Assembly (NCBI GenBank): GCA_039566865.1 | Contig: CM076954.1 | Span: 15,276,001-15,340,000 of the forward strand | Origin: Aurelia coerulea | Taxonomy: Eukaryota > Cnidaria > Scyphozoa > Semaeostomeae > Ulmaridae | Direction: 5' to 3' | Length of the DNA stretch: 64,000 nt | In this document: one piece after another, positions 37,601 to 48,709 of the stretch | Layout: every line of letters begins with the position of its first letter | How positions within the stretch are numbered: position 1 is the first letter of the stretch | The notes under the pieces: model-generated | The model's input: the letters and a program-made list of their open reading frames with translations, nothing else | What the model was told of the DNA's origin: nothing | Database searches by the model: none | Made by a program: the position numbers and the translations under genes

Positions 37601-40600
37601 GTAAGTTATAGAAGAGTGACTTGCTATTATCCTTATAACTCCATCCTCTTGGAAAATTCCACTGCCTGGAAATCACACTTTATAAGCCGCAGTAATGACA
37701 CGAAAACCAAATTGATTAATTTATTTCAAAACGTACCAATAGATAGTTTAAAGATAAATGTTCAAAAATATTGTTGGGTCAACTAGGGTATTTAGTGTAT
37801 CATGAAGCGGAACGAAAATAGCATATGATCAACTTGTATCGATAGTTACAAATAGAAACATCAAATTTCCATTACCATTAAATGGTATGGTGGGTCTACA
37901 ATGAGGGTAAGTGACGGGAAATACCTACAACGCTACGCTAAATACAGAGTTTCCACTGATCAAATTGTAATATTTTTTCATTCATACAGAAAGCAAAATA
38001 GAAGATGAAGGATCATTTTGAATTGCTAACCTTTCGATGGTTCTGACGTATCTGCTGCAAGAACACGGCATTCCTTTGAAAAACCCTGGTTAGAAAAGAA
38101 ATGACAAAAAATTATCAATATCATAACAGTGAAAAGCAGATTTGATAAATGTAAGCATGATAAATGCAATCTACAAAGACCAAATTCGTCGATTGTCATT
38201 TACTTTCCTTTCTAGGGCAGTTTCACAAACGGCATTGAATCGAAGCATGATTTCCAATGATCTAATCTAAAAATGAATTCAATTCACCACGGTGGTGTGG
38301 CATAACCAACTTGACATGGTCTGTTCATTCAACTCACTCTCAGGTGCCAAGTAGAGGTCACTCGAAAACAAACCCCGAAGCTTTATTAGGACCCACTCCG
38401 CTAATGGATTTCATGGAAAATATGAGTAAATTTTTCCTTAACTTAAGTAAAATGGACAGAAAGCTGCTAGAAATGGCATTTTATTTTTGAAATATCTACA
38501 CCCACACTGATCAAGACCTTATGAAGTTTTGAAACTTTTTAGCCCATTCCCCTAATTAATCCCCCATTCTATTTGGCACCTGACGGTAAATACCAAACTG
38601 GAAACATGGTTCATTTATAGTGCTGCTTGGTTTTCCCGCTTCACATCAAGAAATGTCTCAGTCACACTGTCCCACTTTTCTTGAAGTTTTCATTTTCAAC
38701 AACTTCTAGATTACAAAACGCCTTAAACAGACAGAAGTTTCTGAATATTTAATTTCTATATTTTGAGTGAAACTAATGCAATTTTAGCACTTTTTGTACA
38801 CACTGTATGATTGTTTATCAGTTTACAGACTGAGAATGGTCGACAATTCAAATTAACAGAGTTTATACATGCTCAATAAACTTCTTTACCTTCATTAGGG
38901 CATTGGCATTTGATGCAATACCATAATTAAACATGATTTTGATTGCAAACTACAAAAAAGCAAAGAACGTATTATACAGTGAAATATTTAACAATGTTAC
39001 ATCAAAACCAACCAAGTGCTAATGATTTCTATTAGCCTTCCATTTGAAGGATTCGCAATAGATTAGGATTCATACAGGAACTTTTTTGTTACTAAATGTG
39101 CATCTTTCTATAATAGAAAGATGCACATTTAGTAACAAAGAAGTTGCTGTATGAATCCTAATCAATTAATCAAACCAGAACTTATGCTTTCTTATTGGCT
39201 TTTCCAAAATATGCTATATGAGACACAGACGATAGCAAACATGGCACTCCACTCCTCACTGCCATCAAATCGAGTATATTTCTGTTGATGTAATTTATAT
39301 ACCGGGTGTCTCAGAAACCCGTACCCCGTTTCGACTGAAAATAGGAACAAAACGATTATAGATCGTTACTCGCCAAGATCACAACAGTTACAATTGGACC
39401 AATGATGTTGATTTAATGTTTTGAAGAGGAACTTTGTCAGAAATTATCATCCAATAATTATATAGATTATAACGATTATAATAATTGTTTATAGGATGGT
39501 ATGGTAAGAGTGATTGCTACAATGTATTCATTCAGTTAAAAACTATTATGTTGCTTCAAGCAGTAGCTCTCCCAACACATTTAACTTTCTACACTTGCGT
39601 TTTACAGTAGAAATCTTTTCATCTGATTTTTTTGCTGCAAAAATCTACGACATTAAATATCTTGAACGACAGCAAATTTCAACTGCAAAAATTTCAGGAT
39701 ATTAGAAATGTTTGAATATATCATTATCCAAATTCTTTATGTTTGATAGATATTGAATACTGCACTCTGTATTACCTCTTGGCCATCATATTCTGCGGCG
39801 TAAACAGCAGCACTAGATGATGCCTCACCTAGTCTTTGCTTCAGTGAATATTCTGCTAAAGTCGATGGCATTCTGACTTCATTGCCTGCTTCATTTTGGA
39901 TCTATCAAAAGCAAATATTTCTTGTTTTTCTTAGCTGTGAAGAAGTACAGTAAAGGTAGTCCAAGATACCATATATTCAACCATGACCAGCAACATCTCT
40001 CAGCTACTAGTTCATACACTGACCCTGCATCTTACACCCGGGGGGGGGGGGGTTCATAACATATTTATGGTACGGGTATGTGCCGCCCATATGGGTGGGT
40101 TTTTGGGCCCAAAATTCTCTAAACAAGGGTCCTTTTCGGCAGATTTTCCATAAACATGGGTGGGGTTTCGCTGAAATTCGCAAAAAATGGTTAAAATGGG
40201 CAGTTTCCGCCAAAATTCATCATAAAAGTGGGTATCAAAAGCAAGTTTCGGTAAATAGAAGAGGGTAGCTTTCTGAAAACCAGGCGGCAGACCCCCATCC
40301 ATTCTCAAGTCATGTACCCCCCCCCCCCGGGATCTTACAACTATCAATAAGTTCTATGGTATCTATACAATGTGCTGTCACTTCTTCAGTAGTAAAACAA
40401 AAAAGTAATAGCATTCTATAGGTGAAGTGAAATTTTTCATTGAAAAGATACAGCAAAGCATACCTCTGACTTCTCTGATGCAAAAAGCTGCATGCAAGAT
40501 ACAATGTCACTGATATTTGCCTTGTTCTCTGAAAACTGAGATGTTGCTAAAAAAGAGCAAGAGAGCTTAATCATCCCATTTCATTCTCACATAAAAAAAT

Positions 40601-41955
40601 GATCTTGGTATTGTAGTATAAACTAAATAATTGGTACTAGGAGAAAAACGGACGCAAAAAACAAAAAATGATATACATGAAATAAATGGAACTGACTGAT
40701 TTGTTTCATATAGCTTAATTTGAAAGAAATTCATGGTGAACATGTATACTTACTTTGGATAGATATTTGCAGTTAAAAAGTGAATCATTTTTCAGAACTT
40801 TATCTATTGAAAAAACTTACCAAAATACGCAAACCCTACGGCTCCAAGCATGAACCTTGAATTTCTGTTTGCACTTTGCAAATACATTCTGGCATTTCCT
40901 GAAAGAAACAAAGATGCTATTCCAGCTGGCTGTCATTTTAGTAAACAGAGCAGACCTTGTGCACAATAACATGGTTTTCCTAGACCTAAGAATCTTTAAG
41001 AAAGAATCTTTTTAGTTTATGAAGACTTAAAGCTGAACAAATTTACCATCTTTTGTAGACTCAAGAATTGTTATCACCCTGTGAGGTATGGTGCTGGCGG
41101 TGGTAATCGGATGCATAAGGAAAACTAACTACTTTCACTAGAAAATTAATCACAGACAAAAACCAAAATACCAGGTGAATGGACAGGTATTTGGACACAT
41201 TTTTTCCAAAGTATTTTGGTTTTTGACTTTGCCTGCTTTTCTTTGGCAACAATGTTTTTGAGATTGACCTTGGCAGTGATTTTCGGGCAGTGGTGGTGGT
41301 TTTTGGACAGTGGATTCAAATGCAGAATGTGGGAAGAAATTAAATTTTCTATCCATACTTGGCAACCAAAATAAGCAGTGGAATGAAGGAGATCTCTATG
41401 CACTCTGCAGCACAAATTCACTTTATTAATGGTCCAGACCAATAGGCAATAGAAGGTAGTAGTAGTAGTAGTAGTAGTAATTTATTTTAAGTGGGCTGAT
41501 AGGGTTTCTAGCTATTTAAAGCTAATTTAGGCCCACTATGCATGCCGCATCCAGGCATGGGACCCCTAGTTTAACGTCCCTGCCGAAGGACGGGACAACT
41601 TAACTTACCAAAGTCAAACTAAAACAAACACAAAACAAACTAAAACAAAACTTAACTTACCACTAAATCCTTGAAACTTTGTCGCATTGCCTAGACCAAA
41701 GAGCTTCGATATTGTTCTGACGTAGCAATATGCATTCTGTAGTCGTTTACTTTGCGCAACAGTTGTTTTTGCGATGCTCCTGTTGCTGATGCCGATGGGC
41801 CTAATTTGAGCTGACGCAACTTCCAGCACACCATAACTGCGATCACCGTTTAAAACAACCTGCTTGCTCTCATTATCTTGAAATACATGCTGTTTGAAGT
41901 TCTTTGGGAACCGGATAAGATCCCTAAAGAGCTTTCGGGCTGCCTTGAACGACAT
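29408..41955 (-). CDS. PINK1: PTEN-induced kinase 1 (PINK1) orthologue, 12 exons
   Basis: Exons in order: 41955-41661, 40898-40821, 40546-40464, 39901-39776, 38949-38890, 38073-38031, 37060-36597, 35810-35756, 34521-34410, 33350-33183, 31614-31530, 29488-29408. They sum to 1650 bp, 549 aa (human 581). PINK1 is a mitochondrial Ser/Thr kinase that phosphorylates ubiquitin and Parkin on damaged mitochondria. Residues 1-110 are basic and Ser-rich, fitting a targeting sequence. Residues 114-125 (FMLGAVGFAYFA) match the inner-membrane segment. The kinase has the loop RLGEASSSAAVYAAE (about 176-190), VAIK-type lysine K198 in FAIKIMFN, catalytic H326-R327-D328 in SHRDLKSDN, D350-F351-G352 followed by CC, DRGGNSALMAPE, and KADLWACGTLAFEIFG. 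All catalytic residues are present. The last two exons encode the C-terminal extension (WLLAMWLWLLREERQ, then ETISSALAYF). An in-frame TGA lies 9 bp upstream of the ATG. The N-lobe insert after K198 is shorter than in human. Confidence 0.95.
30554..31517. mobile_element. Mutator-like MITE with 9-bp duplication abutting a PINK1 splice donor
   Basis: The ends TAGACTTACGACACTGAGTC and GACTCAAGGTCATCAGTCTA belong to the same family as 15731-16283. It is flanked by a perfect 9-bp duplication GTTTTCACT (30545-30553 and 31518-31526). The right duplication overlaps the minus-strand donor GTAAGTGAAAAC of PINK1 exon 11, so the insertion point is 12 nt into the intron. A second element (30942-31413) is nested inside. 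Confidence 0.88.
30942..31413. mobile_element. MITE with GTTCACACTGCTCCGTTTTT ends and 64-bp tandem repeats
   Basis: Terminal repeats TTAGGACCCGTTCACACTGC and the inverted GTGTGAACGAGGCCTAA. The right side contains three tandem copies (64-65 bp, from about 31191) of a unit combining AACGGAGCAGTGTGAAC with TAGCTTTGATGCATCA, so the end motif has been multiplied. It is nested in 30554-31517. Confidence 0.75.
31757..32379. mobile_element. TA-flanked foldback MITE (PINK1 intron 10)
   Basis: GGGTGTCCTGAAAAATTG at the left and CAATTTTTGGGACACCCTG at the right with TA flanks. The arms are about 280 bp, for example GGTTGCTTCAAAAACAGCAC against its complement near 32180. A diverged relative occurs around 61539-62020. 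Confidence 0.75.
32915..33165 (+). mobile_element. 5S-rRNA-derived SINE (SINE3-like)
   Basis: ACTGAAGTTAAGCTCGG and CCGGATGGGTGACC near 32965-33013 match the internal promoter region of 5S rRNA (AAGTTAAGC and GGATGGGTGACC elements). They are followed by an unrelated tail with TTAAACTAGGGGTCC and GCGGCATGCATAG. A 5'-truncated copy of the same tail is at 41449-41596 in opposite orientation. It ends about 12 bp before the donor of PINK1 exon 10. Confidence 0.75.
33850..33960 (+). mobile_element. Possible tRNA-derived SINE fragment
   Basis: CTGGGTAGCGCCCTTGACTA resembles a tRNA D-arm/A box, and GTTTGAGTCCC resembles a B box 40 bp later. It does not fold into a full tRNA by eye. It lies in PINK1 intron 9. 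Confidence 0.35.
34665..34715. repeat. (CAA/CAG)n microsatellite
   Basis: Mixed CAA and CAG triplets in PINK1 intron 8, 140 bp before exon 9 (in minus sense). The polyglutamine open frame over it is not part of PINK1. Confidence 0.8.
35190..35575 (+). mobile_element. LINE 3'-end fragment split by a small MITE
   Basis: Encodes TSLYQFKRKLKTHLKSS, typical of the end of non-LTR ORF2 proteins. It is followed by a 3' UTR ending in an AT-rich AATAAAAAAAATA tail. The 85-bp foldback at 35299-35383 interrupts it. It is in PINK1 intron 8, antisense to the gene. Confidence 0.55.
35299..35383. mobile_element. 85-bp hairpin MITE with TAGCCTGCGCGC ends and 9-bp duplication
   Basis: Perfect ends TAGCCTGCGCGC and GCGCGCAGGCTA with nearly perfect 39-bp arms and a 5-nt loop. 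Flanking AGTAAACCC occurs at 35290-35298 and 35384-35392, a 9-bp duplication (10 bp if T is counted). It is among the smallest complete transposable units here and probably Mutator-like. Confidence 0.85.
37072..37590 (+). mobile_element. LINE reverse-transcriptase C-terminal remnant (PINK1 intron 6)
   Basis: Encodes MKTKLRALDCNIFFTLTYGS, then EKRLQSGFYRRMLRISWKDH and TSNEAVLAR, the characteristic region after the RT domain of RTE/CR1-like LINEs (usual form YRRMLRISWxDxVxNEEVL). A stop interrupts it at 37285-37287, and the following frame shifts. It lies antisense to PINK1 and begins about 12 bp from the exon 7 acceptor. Confidence 0.8.
39061..39163. repeat. 103-bp near-perfect palindrome (PINK1 intron 4)
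   Basis: GATTAGGATTCATACAGGAA runs into ATGTGCATCTTTCTAT, then reverses after one base. The arms are about 51 bp with only a few mismatches. It could form a cruciform or a long RNA hairpin. Confidence 0.85.
39300..39360 (+). mobile_element. Single end of a TA-flanked MITE
   Basis: TACCGGGTGTCTCAGAAACC resembles the left end of the CCGGGTGTCCC elements. No right end is found nearby, so it is a truncated copy. Confidence 0.4.
40037..40331. mobile_element. hAT-like element with CCCGGGGG ends and 8-bp duplication
   Basis: A G-tract start CCCGGGGG and C-tract end CCCCCGGG are flanked by ATCTTACA at 40029-40036 and 40332-40339, a perfect 8-bp duplication. The interior contains GTACGGGTATGTGCCGCC, a motif common in coral repeats. 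It is in PINK1 intron 3. Confidence 0.8.
41449..41596 (-). mobile_element. 5'-truncated copy of the 5S-related SINE tail
   Basis: On the minus strand it carries TTAAACTAGGGGTCC, GCGGCATGCATAG and AAATTAGCTTTAAATAGCT, homologous to the tail of 32915-33165. It ends in a (TAC)n tract (41456-41479 on plus as GTA repeats). It sits 65 bp from PINK1 exon 1. Confidence 0.75.
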
Positions 41956-42558
41956 TTTCAGTCAGCAGCGTCAATTCGACATCTTTCCTCCATCACCATT
42001 TTGTTTTTATTTTCGAAAGTGGATGCAAAACAAAACAAGCATTACGTCATCGTGGAAACGAGGCGCTCGATTTGGATAAGTCTCCTCTTTCGAACAGGGG
42101 AGAAAATTGTCATGGATTGTTGACGCATGCGTCTTGGCTTATAAATCTCGTGTCAGAAGCGCGCCTTTTTCACAGCGAAGAAGCGAGCTGCGAGATGAAA
42201 ATGATGGAACTAAAAATTGGTTTCACCACACCAATTGAAAGTAAAACGGAATTTATCTAGTTTTTATGTCAATAGCTATTTCATTTCACCACGAATCTAT
42301 AAATCGCTGCTTGAATGCAAGCAAAACGGGAGCAGATGATCGCTATTGACAGTGACATGTATGCTTAGGCCTGGCCAGTATTGGATCAATTTGCAAAGTC
42401 GAAGACACAGACGGGATGCAGCTGTCGATGATACAAATAGGAAAGGCAAAAAAGGGTAAGAAAATCCTTTATTTGATTCCAATATATTATGAATGTGTTA
42501 ATTAGGGCCGTAAGCAGATCTTTTAGATGGGTTGCTTGGGTAGCTCACAAAATGAAAA

Positions 42559-44245
42559 TTGGTTGCATATTTTGGCCTAAAATACCCCTCATTTTGCCAT
42601 GCCCCCTTTTTAAGAAAAAACTGCACTTTGCCGCGGAAAATTTTTCTCCCACCTAGAAACTACAAAGTTTGGAGAACATTTTAGCACTATGTGCATATTT
42701 GGGAAAATATTCATATGCTGACTAAAAAATCATAGTAACCAGGGACTTTTTGCCATAAAATAAATTGGTTGCATATTTTGGCCTAAAATACCCCACATAA
42801 ACCCCCTTTTTAAGAAAAAACTGCACTTTGCCGCGGAAAATTGTTCTCCCACCTAGAAACTACAAAGTTTGGAGAACATTTTAGCACTATGTGCATATTT
42901 GGGAAAATATTCATATGCTGACTAAAAAATCATAGTAACCAGGGACTTTTTGCCATAAATTGGTTGCATATTTTGGCCTAAAATACCCCACATAAACCCC
43001 CTTTTTAAGAAAAAACTGCACTTTGCCGCGGAAAATTTTTCTCCCAGCTGGAAACTTCAAAGTTTGGAGAACATTTTAGCACCATGTGCATATTTGGGAA
43101 AATATTCATATGCTGACTAAAAAATCATAGTAACCAGGGACTTTTTGCCATAAATTGGTTGCATATTTTGGCCTAAAATACCCCACATAAACCCCCTTTT
43201 TAAGAAAAAACTGCACTTTGCCGCGGAAAATTGTTCTCCCACCTAGAAACTACAAAGTTTGGAGAACATTTTAGCACTATGTGCATATTTGGGAAAATAT
43301 TCATATGCTGACTAAAAAATCATAGTAACCAGGGACTTTTTGCCATAAATTGGTTGCATATTTTGGCCTAAAATACCCCACATAAACCCCCTTTTTAAGA
43401 AAAAACTGCACTTTGCCGCGGAAAATTTTTCTCCCACCTAGAAACTACAAAGTTTGGAGAACATTTTAGCACTATGTGCATATTTGGGAAAATATTCATA
43501 TGCTGACTAAAAAATCATAGTAACCAGGGACTTTTTGCCATAAATTGGTTGCATATTTTGGCCTAAAATACCCCACATAAACCCCCTTTTTAAGAAAAAA
43601 CTGCACTTTGCCGCGGAAAATTGTTCTCCCACCTAGAAACTACAAAGTTTGGAGAACATTTTAGCACTATGTGCATATTTGGGAAAATATTCATATGCTG
43701 ACTAAAAAATCATAGTAACCAGGGACTTTTTGCCATAAATTGGTTGCATATTTTGGCCTAAAATACCCCACATAAACCCCCTTTTTAAGAAAAAACTGCA
43801 CTTTGCCGCGGAAAATTTTTCTCCCACCTAGAAACTACAAAGTTTGGAGAACATTTTAGCACTATGTGCATATTTGGGAAAATATTCATATGCTGACTAA
43901 AAAATCATAGTAACCAGGGACTTTTTGCCATAAATTGGTTGCATATTTTGGCCTAAAATACCCCACATAAACCCCCTTTTTAAGGAAAAACTGCACTTTG
44001 CCGCGGAAAATTTTTCTCCCACCTAGAAACAACAAAGTTTGGAGAACATTTTAGCACTATGTGCATATTTGGGAAAATATTCATATGCTGACTAAAAAAT
44101 CATAGTAACCAGGGACTTTTTGCCATAAATTGGTTGCATATTTTGGCCTAAAATACCCCACATAAACCCCCTTTTTAAGAAAAAACTGCACTTTGCTGCG
44201 GAAATTTTTTCTCCCACCTAGAAACTACAAAGTTTGGAGAACATT
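42559..44245. repeat. 195-bp tandem array, about 8.6 units
   Basis: Units start with TTGGTTGCATATTTTGG at 42559, 42765, 42960, 43155, 43350, 43545, 43740, 43935 and 44130 (last one partial). The period is exactly 195 bp after the first, longer unit. Identity between inner units is near complete. Units 1 to 7 alternate between GAAAATTTTTCTCCC and GAAAATTGTTCTCCC, implying duplication of a 390-bp dimer. The unit contains CCGCGG. The array begins 0.6 kb upstream of the PINK1 start codon. It contains no open frame of note. Confidence 0.95.
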
Positions 44246-44249
44246 GGCA

Positions 44250-45400
44250 ATGTAACATTTAGAAATAATGATAGATCCACCTTTGAACTACAGTATGCAT
44301 GTAGTTCCCAGATTTAAAAGGGGGAAATGATATGTAATCTTGGTTGATTGAATTAAAAGTGACTATTTCACTGTAATTTGCCAATTTGCTTGAATTCAAA
44401 CAGTCCATAAATTTATTCATTTGGAGAGCTTTTTGCTTGTTACTATTTTTAATTTTAGCTTGAAAAATAAAGTCTTTCCATTTTCCATAGCTATTGCAGA
44501 ACATGAACATGATTTTCAGAAAGATAAAAAGTTTGCAAGATATGGCAACCAGTACATTTCAGTATGGAATGAATGATTACTGCCCATTTCAACATTTCAC
44601 AAGATTCCAACAGCAATATTGCTGCAAAGTAGCAAAAGGAAACAAAAGAAACAACATTGTAGCATGTAGTGAATTGTATAATGAACAATCACATTGTTAT
44701 TTCTATCATGAAATAAGTTGATTACCTTTTGCTTAGCAGGAGATGATCATGAACTTGCATGACCAGATACATTTTTTGTATTATTTTATGTGGTAAAGAT
44801 TAATTATGATTGTTATGAGGTTGTTGTGTGCGATGTTTAAAAGTTTATATTGCAGAAGTAGATTAGATTAGCTGTATACATTTGTTAAAATCAGTCATTT
44901 CACTCCATATTTCGGAGGGTAATAACAATGATGAAAAAGATCATGTTCATGTCAATTGATAATTGTATTCAGTGACAAATCCAAATTAGAGTGACAAATC
45001 CATTTGATGATAATCACAACAGTCCACATAGATATTTTGATGCAAAGGTTAACATTCCTAGATCTAACTAAACTTTGCAAACACCTCATGTTTCTTCTCA
45101 CTATTATTTGAACATTATTTCATTGACATAAAGGTTTGTGTTGCTATCAGAAAACCTGAACATTTTGTTGATTTTTTCATTTGTTCAAAACTCTATAAAA
45201 TATGCAAAGTTAGCTGTAATCAGTTAAGTATCCACGCTTGATCAAAATTTCGACTGTAAATCCTACATGAGTCAAAGGAACCCAACCCAGGACATTGTTT
45301 TAAAGTTCTGGAGCCCTGAATTTACACTTTGGTATTGCTTTCTTGTTTTTACCCATTTTTGGATATTTTCTGCTTTCTATGATGTGTCTCTGCCCCCTAA
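44250..45400. other. Intergenic, nothing recognised
   Basis: AT-rich sequence with scattered short open frames on both strands. No splice chain, repeats or RNA genes seen. Confidence 0.5.
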
Positions 45401-45403
45401 ATT

Positions 45404-45950
45404 TACATGTATTTTTTTTGTAAGAAACTGCCCATAAGAAACTCAACTCTCAGATTGCCAAAAAATTAAGACACTCCAGCACTGGGATAATAGAAGTTAA
45501 GAAACTATTTATTTTGATAAAGGAAATCCTTGACATATTTTTACTTTGCTTTAACTTGTTTCCTGTATCATATTACTCGTTAGGTACATGCATTTTTTTT
45601 ATAAGAAACTCAACTCTCAAATCGCCAAAAAATTAAGACACTCCGGTACTGGGAAAATATAAGTTAAGAAACTATTTATTTTGATAAAGGAAATCCTAGA
45701 TGTATTTTTACTTTCACTTGTTTCCTGTATCATATTACTCGTAAGGTACTTGAGTAATGTCTAAACATAAAGGCTTAAAAAGCCTTGTTTTGAAATATTC
45801 ACGAGGGCACAAGTAGTGAACATGAAGATTGTTATGGAACCTCTAAGAAACTCGTAAGAAACTCTGAGTACTCAAAATCTGATAATTTTAAGAATTTTTC
45901 AGTACTGGCCCAAACTCTTAGTTTCTTACAAAAAATACGTGCAATCATTT
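45404..45950. mobile_element. Foldback element containing a 166-bp tandem duplication
   Basis: Ends TACATGTATTTTTTTTGTAA and TTACAAAAAATACGTGCA are inverted. Inside, 45435-45595 and 45601-45752 are direct copies (AAGAAACTCAACTCTCA, CTATTTATTTTGATAAAGGA, TTGTTTCCTGTATCATATTA). Confidence 0.65.
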
Positions 45951-46129
45951 TCGAATGAAAGCAGGGGACGTATGAAGAAGCATCTTGGAGGGGCACGACA
46001 CTTCAAGGTACTTTTTCATTGAGCTAAAGGGGTACTTCCTGAAAAATGAAAGGGTACTTTGCAAATTGCAAAATCTTGGAGGGTGGCACGTTTCCCCAGT
46101 GCCCCCCCCCCCCCGTTCCTACGTCTTTG

Positions 46130-46490
46130 AATGAAAGCGCCAGATTTTATCAGATGCGATTTTGAGCTGACGCGAGAGAGTTTCCTAAAAATAAACAGAT
46201 TTTTCCACCAAACATCTGGTCATGCCTAAAAGATGGCTTATTTAAAAGGTTTCTTGTTGATAAATCTTTTCGAGGCAAAGCAGGGATTTTTGAAATTTTT
46301 CTGTTTTGTTCGATGTGTTTCAAATTTTCGTTTCAAATTGCCACAGTTATAATCAGATGTAAGTTTGAGCTCACGCGAGAAAAGATTCCTAACAAAGAGC
46401 GGATTTTCCCCCAAACATCTTGTAATGCCTAAAAGATAGCTTCTTTAATGTAGATTTCTCGTTGAAAAAATCTTACCGAGGCCATGGGGA
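46130..46490. repeat. Two diverged direct repeats, about 215 bp apart
   Basis: TCAGATGCGATTTTGAGCTG...ACGCGAG and ATGCCTAAAAGATGGCTT recur as TCAGATGTAAGTTTGAGCTC and ATGCCTAAAAGATAGCTT. An old tandem duplication; function unknown. Confidence 0.6.
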
Positions 46491-46847
46491 ATCGTTGGAT
46501 ATTTCATATTTTTATGATGAATGTCTTTCTATTCTACCCTAATATGGTTGTTTTCGAAAAGAACCCACTGCAGTTAATCCGATGTACCGGTCATTTCACA
46601 GTTACCTACTTGTGCTGAAAAGATAGCTAAATTGATACTTTTTCGTAGCTAAAAATACAGCGAGGTAAAGGTGGGGATTGTGCTGCGATATCCTGCCTTT
46701 TTTCAGAGGTGTTTTTTCCTCACAGTATGTTATGTTGTTTTCGAAGATCTGCCTCTGACCCCTTCTGCTCGCGCGGGTTATTTGCGCATGCGCAGACAAT
46801 TTTCCCTCCTGCTCCTCTTTCGTATTCTCCGCCACCTGTGCTCGGGC

Positions 46848-46905
46848 TCTCCTCGGGCTCTCCTCAGGCTCTCGCTCTCCTCGGGCTCTCCTCTGCGCAA
46901 ATCTT
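46848..46905. repeat. CTCGGGCTCTC minisatellite
   Basis: Four to five copies of an 11-13 bp unit within a GC-rich stretch near 46760-46920. Confidence 0.7.
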
Positions 46906-47361
46906 TGGGAGCAAACCCTCTTTTAAGGTACCAGGACTGGGGGGCAGTCCTATTTTAGTGTGGTCTTCTCCACACTTTGTGGTCTTGAAAATGTGAAATG
47001 TAGTCTTGAAATTTAGAATGTGTGATCTCAAAACCCTAAAACTTACGTTTAAAATGTCAAGCTTATAACGTCAGGAGCATCGTTATCATCAGAAACCATT
47101 AGAAACTACTTGCACGTATCCGAGAACATGGGTGACTTGGAATCATTTGACCAATAACATAACAGGCTGCTCTTGATAGGCTGACGAGTACAAGATATCC
47201 AGAGAAAGCAAAACAGCAAGGCTGGTTCATTGGTGTTTTTACAGAAGCAGAGGATTATAGACAGTAGAAAAATGCTAAAATAAGTCAGAAATCAAACCAC
47301 GTTAAATTCTGACTTGTTCGATAATGAGACCAATAATCACTGCGTAAACGTTATGCTAGTA

Positions 47362-47562
47362 TCGGGTGCGCTAAAATAATCTATGCACTTTTGGCACGCC
47401 ATGATAAATCGTAAACTGGACCGTTTTTGAAGATTTATGACTGAACCTTTAGCAAAATGCCTGAATTAGATTCTAGGAATTTTGTAATTTTTTTATTTTC
47501 AGTTTTAGAGCTAGAAGCGAGTTTCTAAAAATTTTCGTTTTCAAAAACACTGAAAACGATCC
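47362..47562 (+). mobile_element. MITE family C, truncated left arm
   Basis: TCGGGTGCGCTAAAATAATC preceded by TA, homologous to the left arm of 21948-22552. The match stops around 47562. Confidence 0.7.
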
Positions 47563-47974
47563 AGGCTTGTACCAAAACATCTGGAGAGTAGATTTCTTTA
47601 AAAAAATTCGGGAAATCTCAAGCACTTTTTGTCCTGGTTGCGTTTTATGAAGGTAGGTAAAATTTAGAAAAATCTTCACGGGTTTCTTTTGTCTCCTTCG
47701 CTTTTTAGCCGTCTGATTGGTCCGTGAAAATGATGCTTTGGCGGTTTCGACCTTTGCGCCATGAGCATTCGGCTATGTACGACGAATGATTCCTATTGTC
47801 TGGTATTGTCTTTTTTTTTTGCTCCGTATTTATTAGTGGTTTTTAACCTTATGTTATGGCCGCAGGGTAGACACAGTCTTATCTCCCTCTGGTATCGTTT
47901 TAGTGGTATAGTAGAGTAATATTGTAAGTAGTGTAACTAGTAATTATGTTATCGTAGCTTTTGATTGGATTATA

Positions 47975-48707
47975 CCGGGTGAGTCAGAAAAAACGTGGGG
48001 TGTTTGGTGGACTGCGACGTTGCGTTTAGCCACCCGACCGTTGTGAACTAAATTATTCCGTGTAGCCATAAATCTGACTTAGATCATAAAATTTTCCCCA
48101 TCGAGATCGGTCATGTGATTCATTATTTAAAAAAGATTTTTCTTCCGAAAACTTTGTATGGGAGTCTTGCTAACTGAGGAAGCCTTTAACCAAGCCATTT
48201 CAACATTTTAGCCTTGCCAAAGCTGCAGGTACACGTGGTATTATCTGGGGGGCATGAAACAGTTCGGAAATAGTGTTTTTGTCCCCTAGGATGCTTTGTC
48301 ACGTCATAATTTGTCCTGCGAGGAGAATATGTTTGAGAGACAGTAAAAATGCATGCTTCTTTGTGTTGTAAAGAGATTTCTTTCAACAAGATCAACGCGA
48401 TGTTTCATGACAAAACTGTTTCATTCTCCCCCGATAATACCACGTGTACCTGCAGCTTTGGCAAGGGTATGGGTAAAATGCTGAAGGGGCTCTATAAAAG
48501 ATTTCACATGTTTGAAAAACTCCCATACAACGTCTTACGAAGAAAATATTCTCTGATTAATACATCAAGTGACCGATTTCGATGGGGAAAGGCTTATGAT
48601 CTAAGTTAAATCTCTGACTGCAAAAAAAATTTAGTTCGCTACGATCGGGTGGCTGAACGCGACGTCACAATCCACCAAACACCCCACGTTTTTTCTGACT
48701 CACCCGG
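47975..48707. mobile_element. TA-flanked MITE, CCGGGTGAGTCAG ends, 733 bp
   Basis: CCGGGTGAGTCAGAAAAAAC at the left is inverted at the right end, with TA on both flanks. The arms are over 300 bp, for example TACACGTGGTATTATC near 48229 against GATAATACCACGTGTA near 48433. Non-coding. Confidence 0.85.
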
Positions 48708-48709
48708 TA

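Noticed and set aside
42559..44245. CRISPR-like array
   Set aside because: Units are contiguous 195-bp repeats without variable spacers, in a eukaryotic genome.
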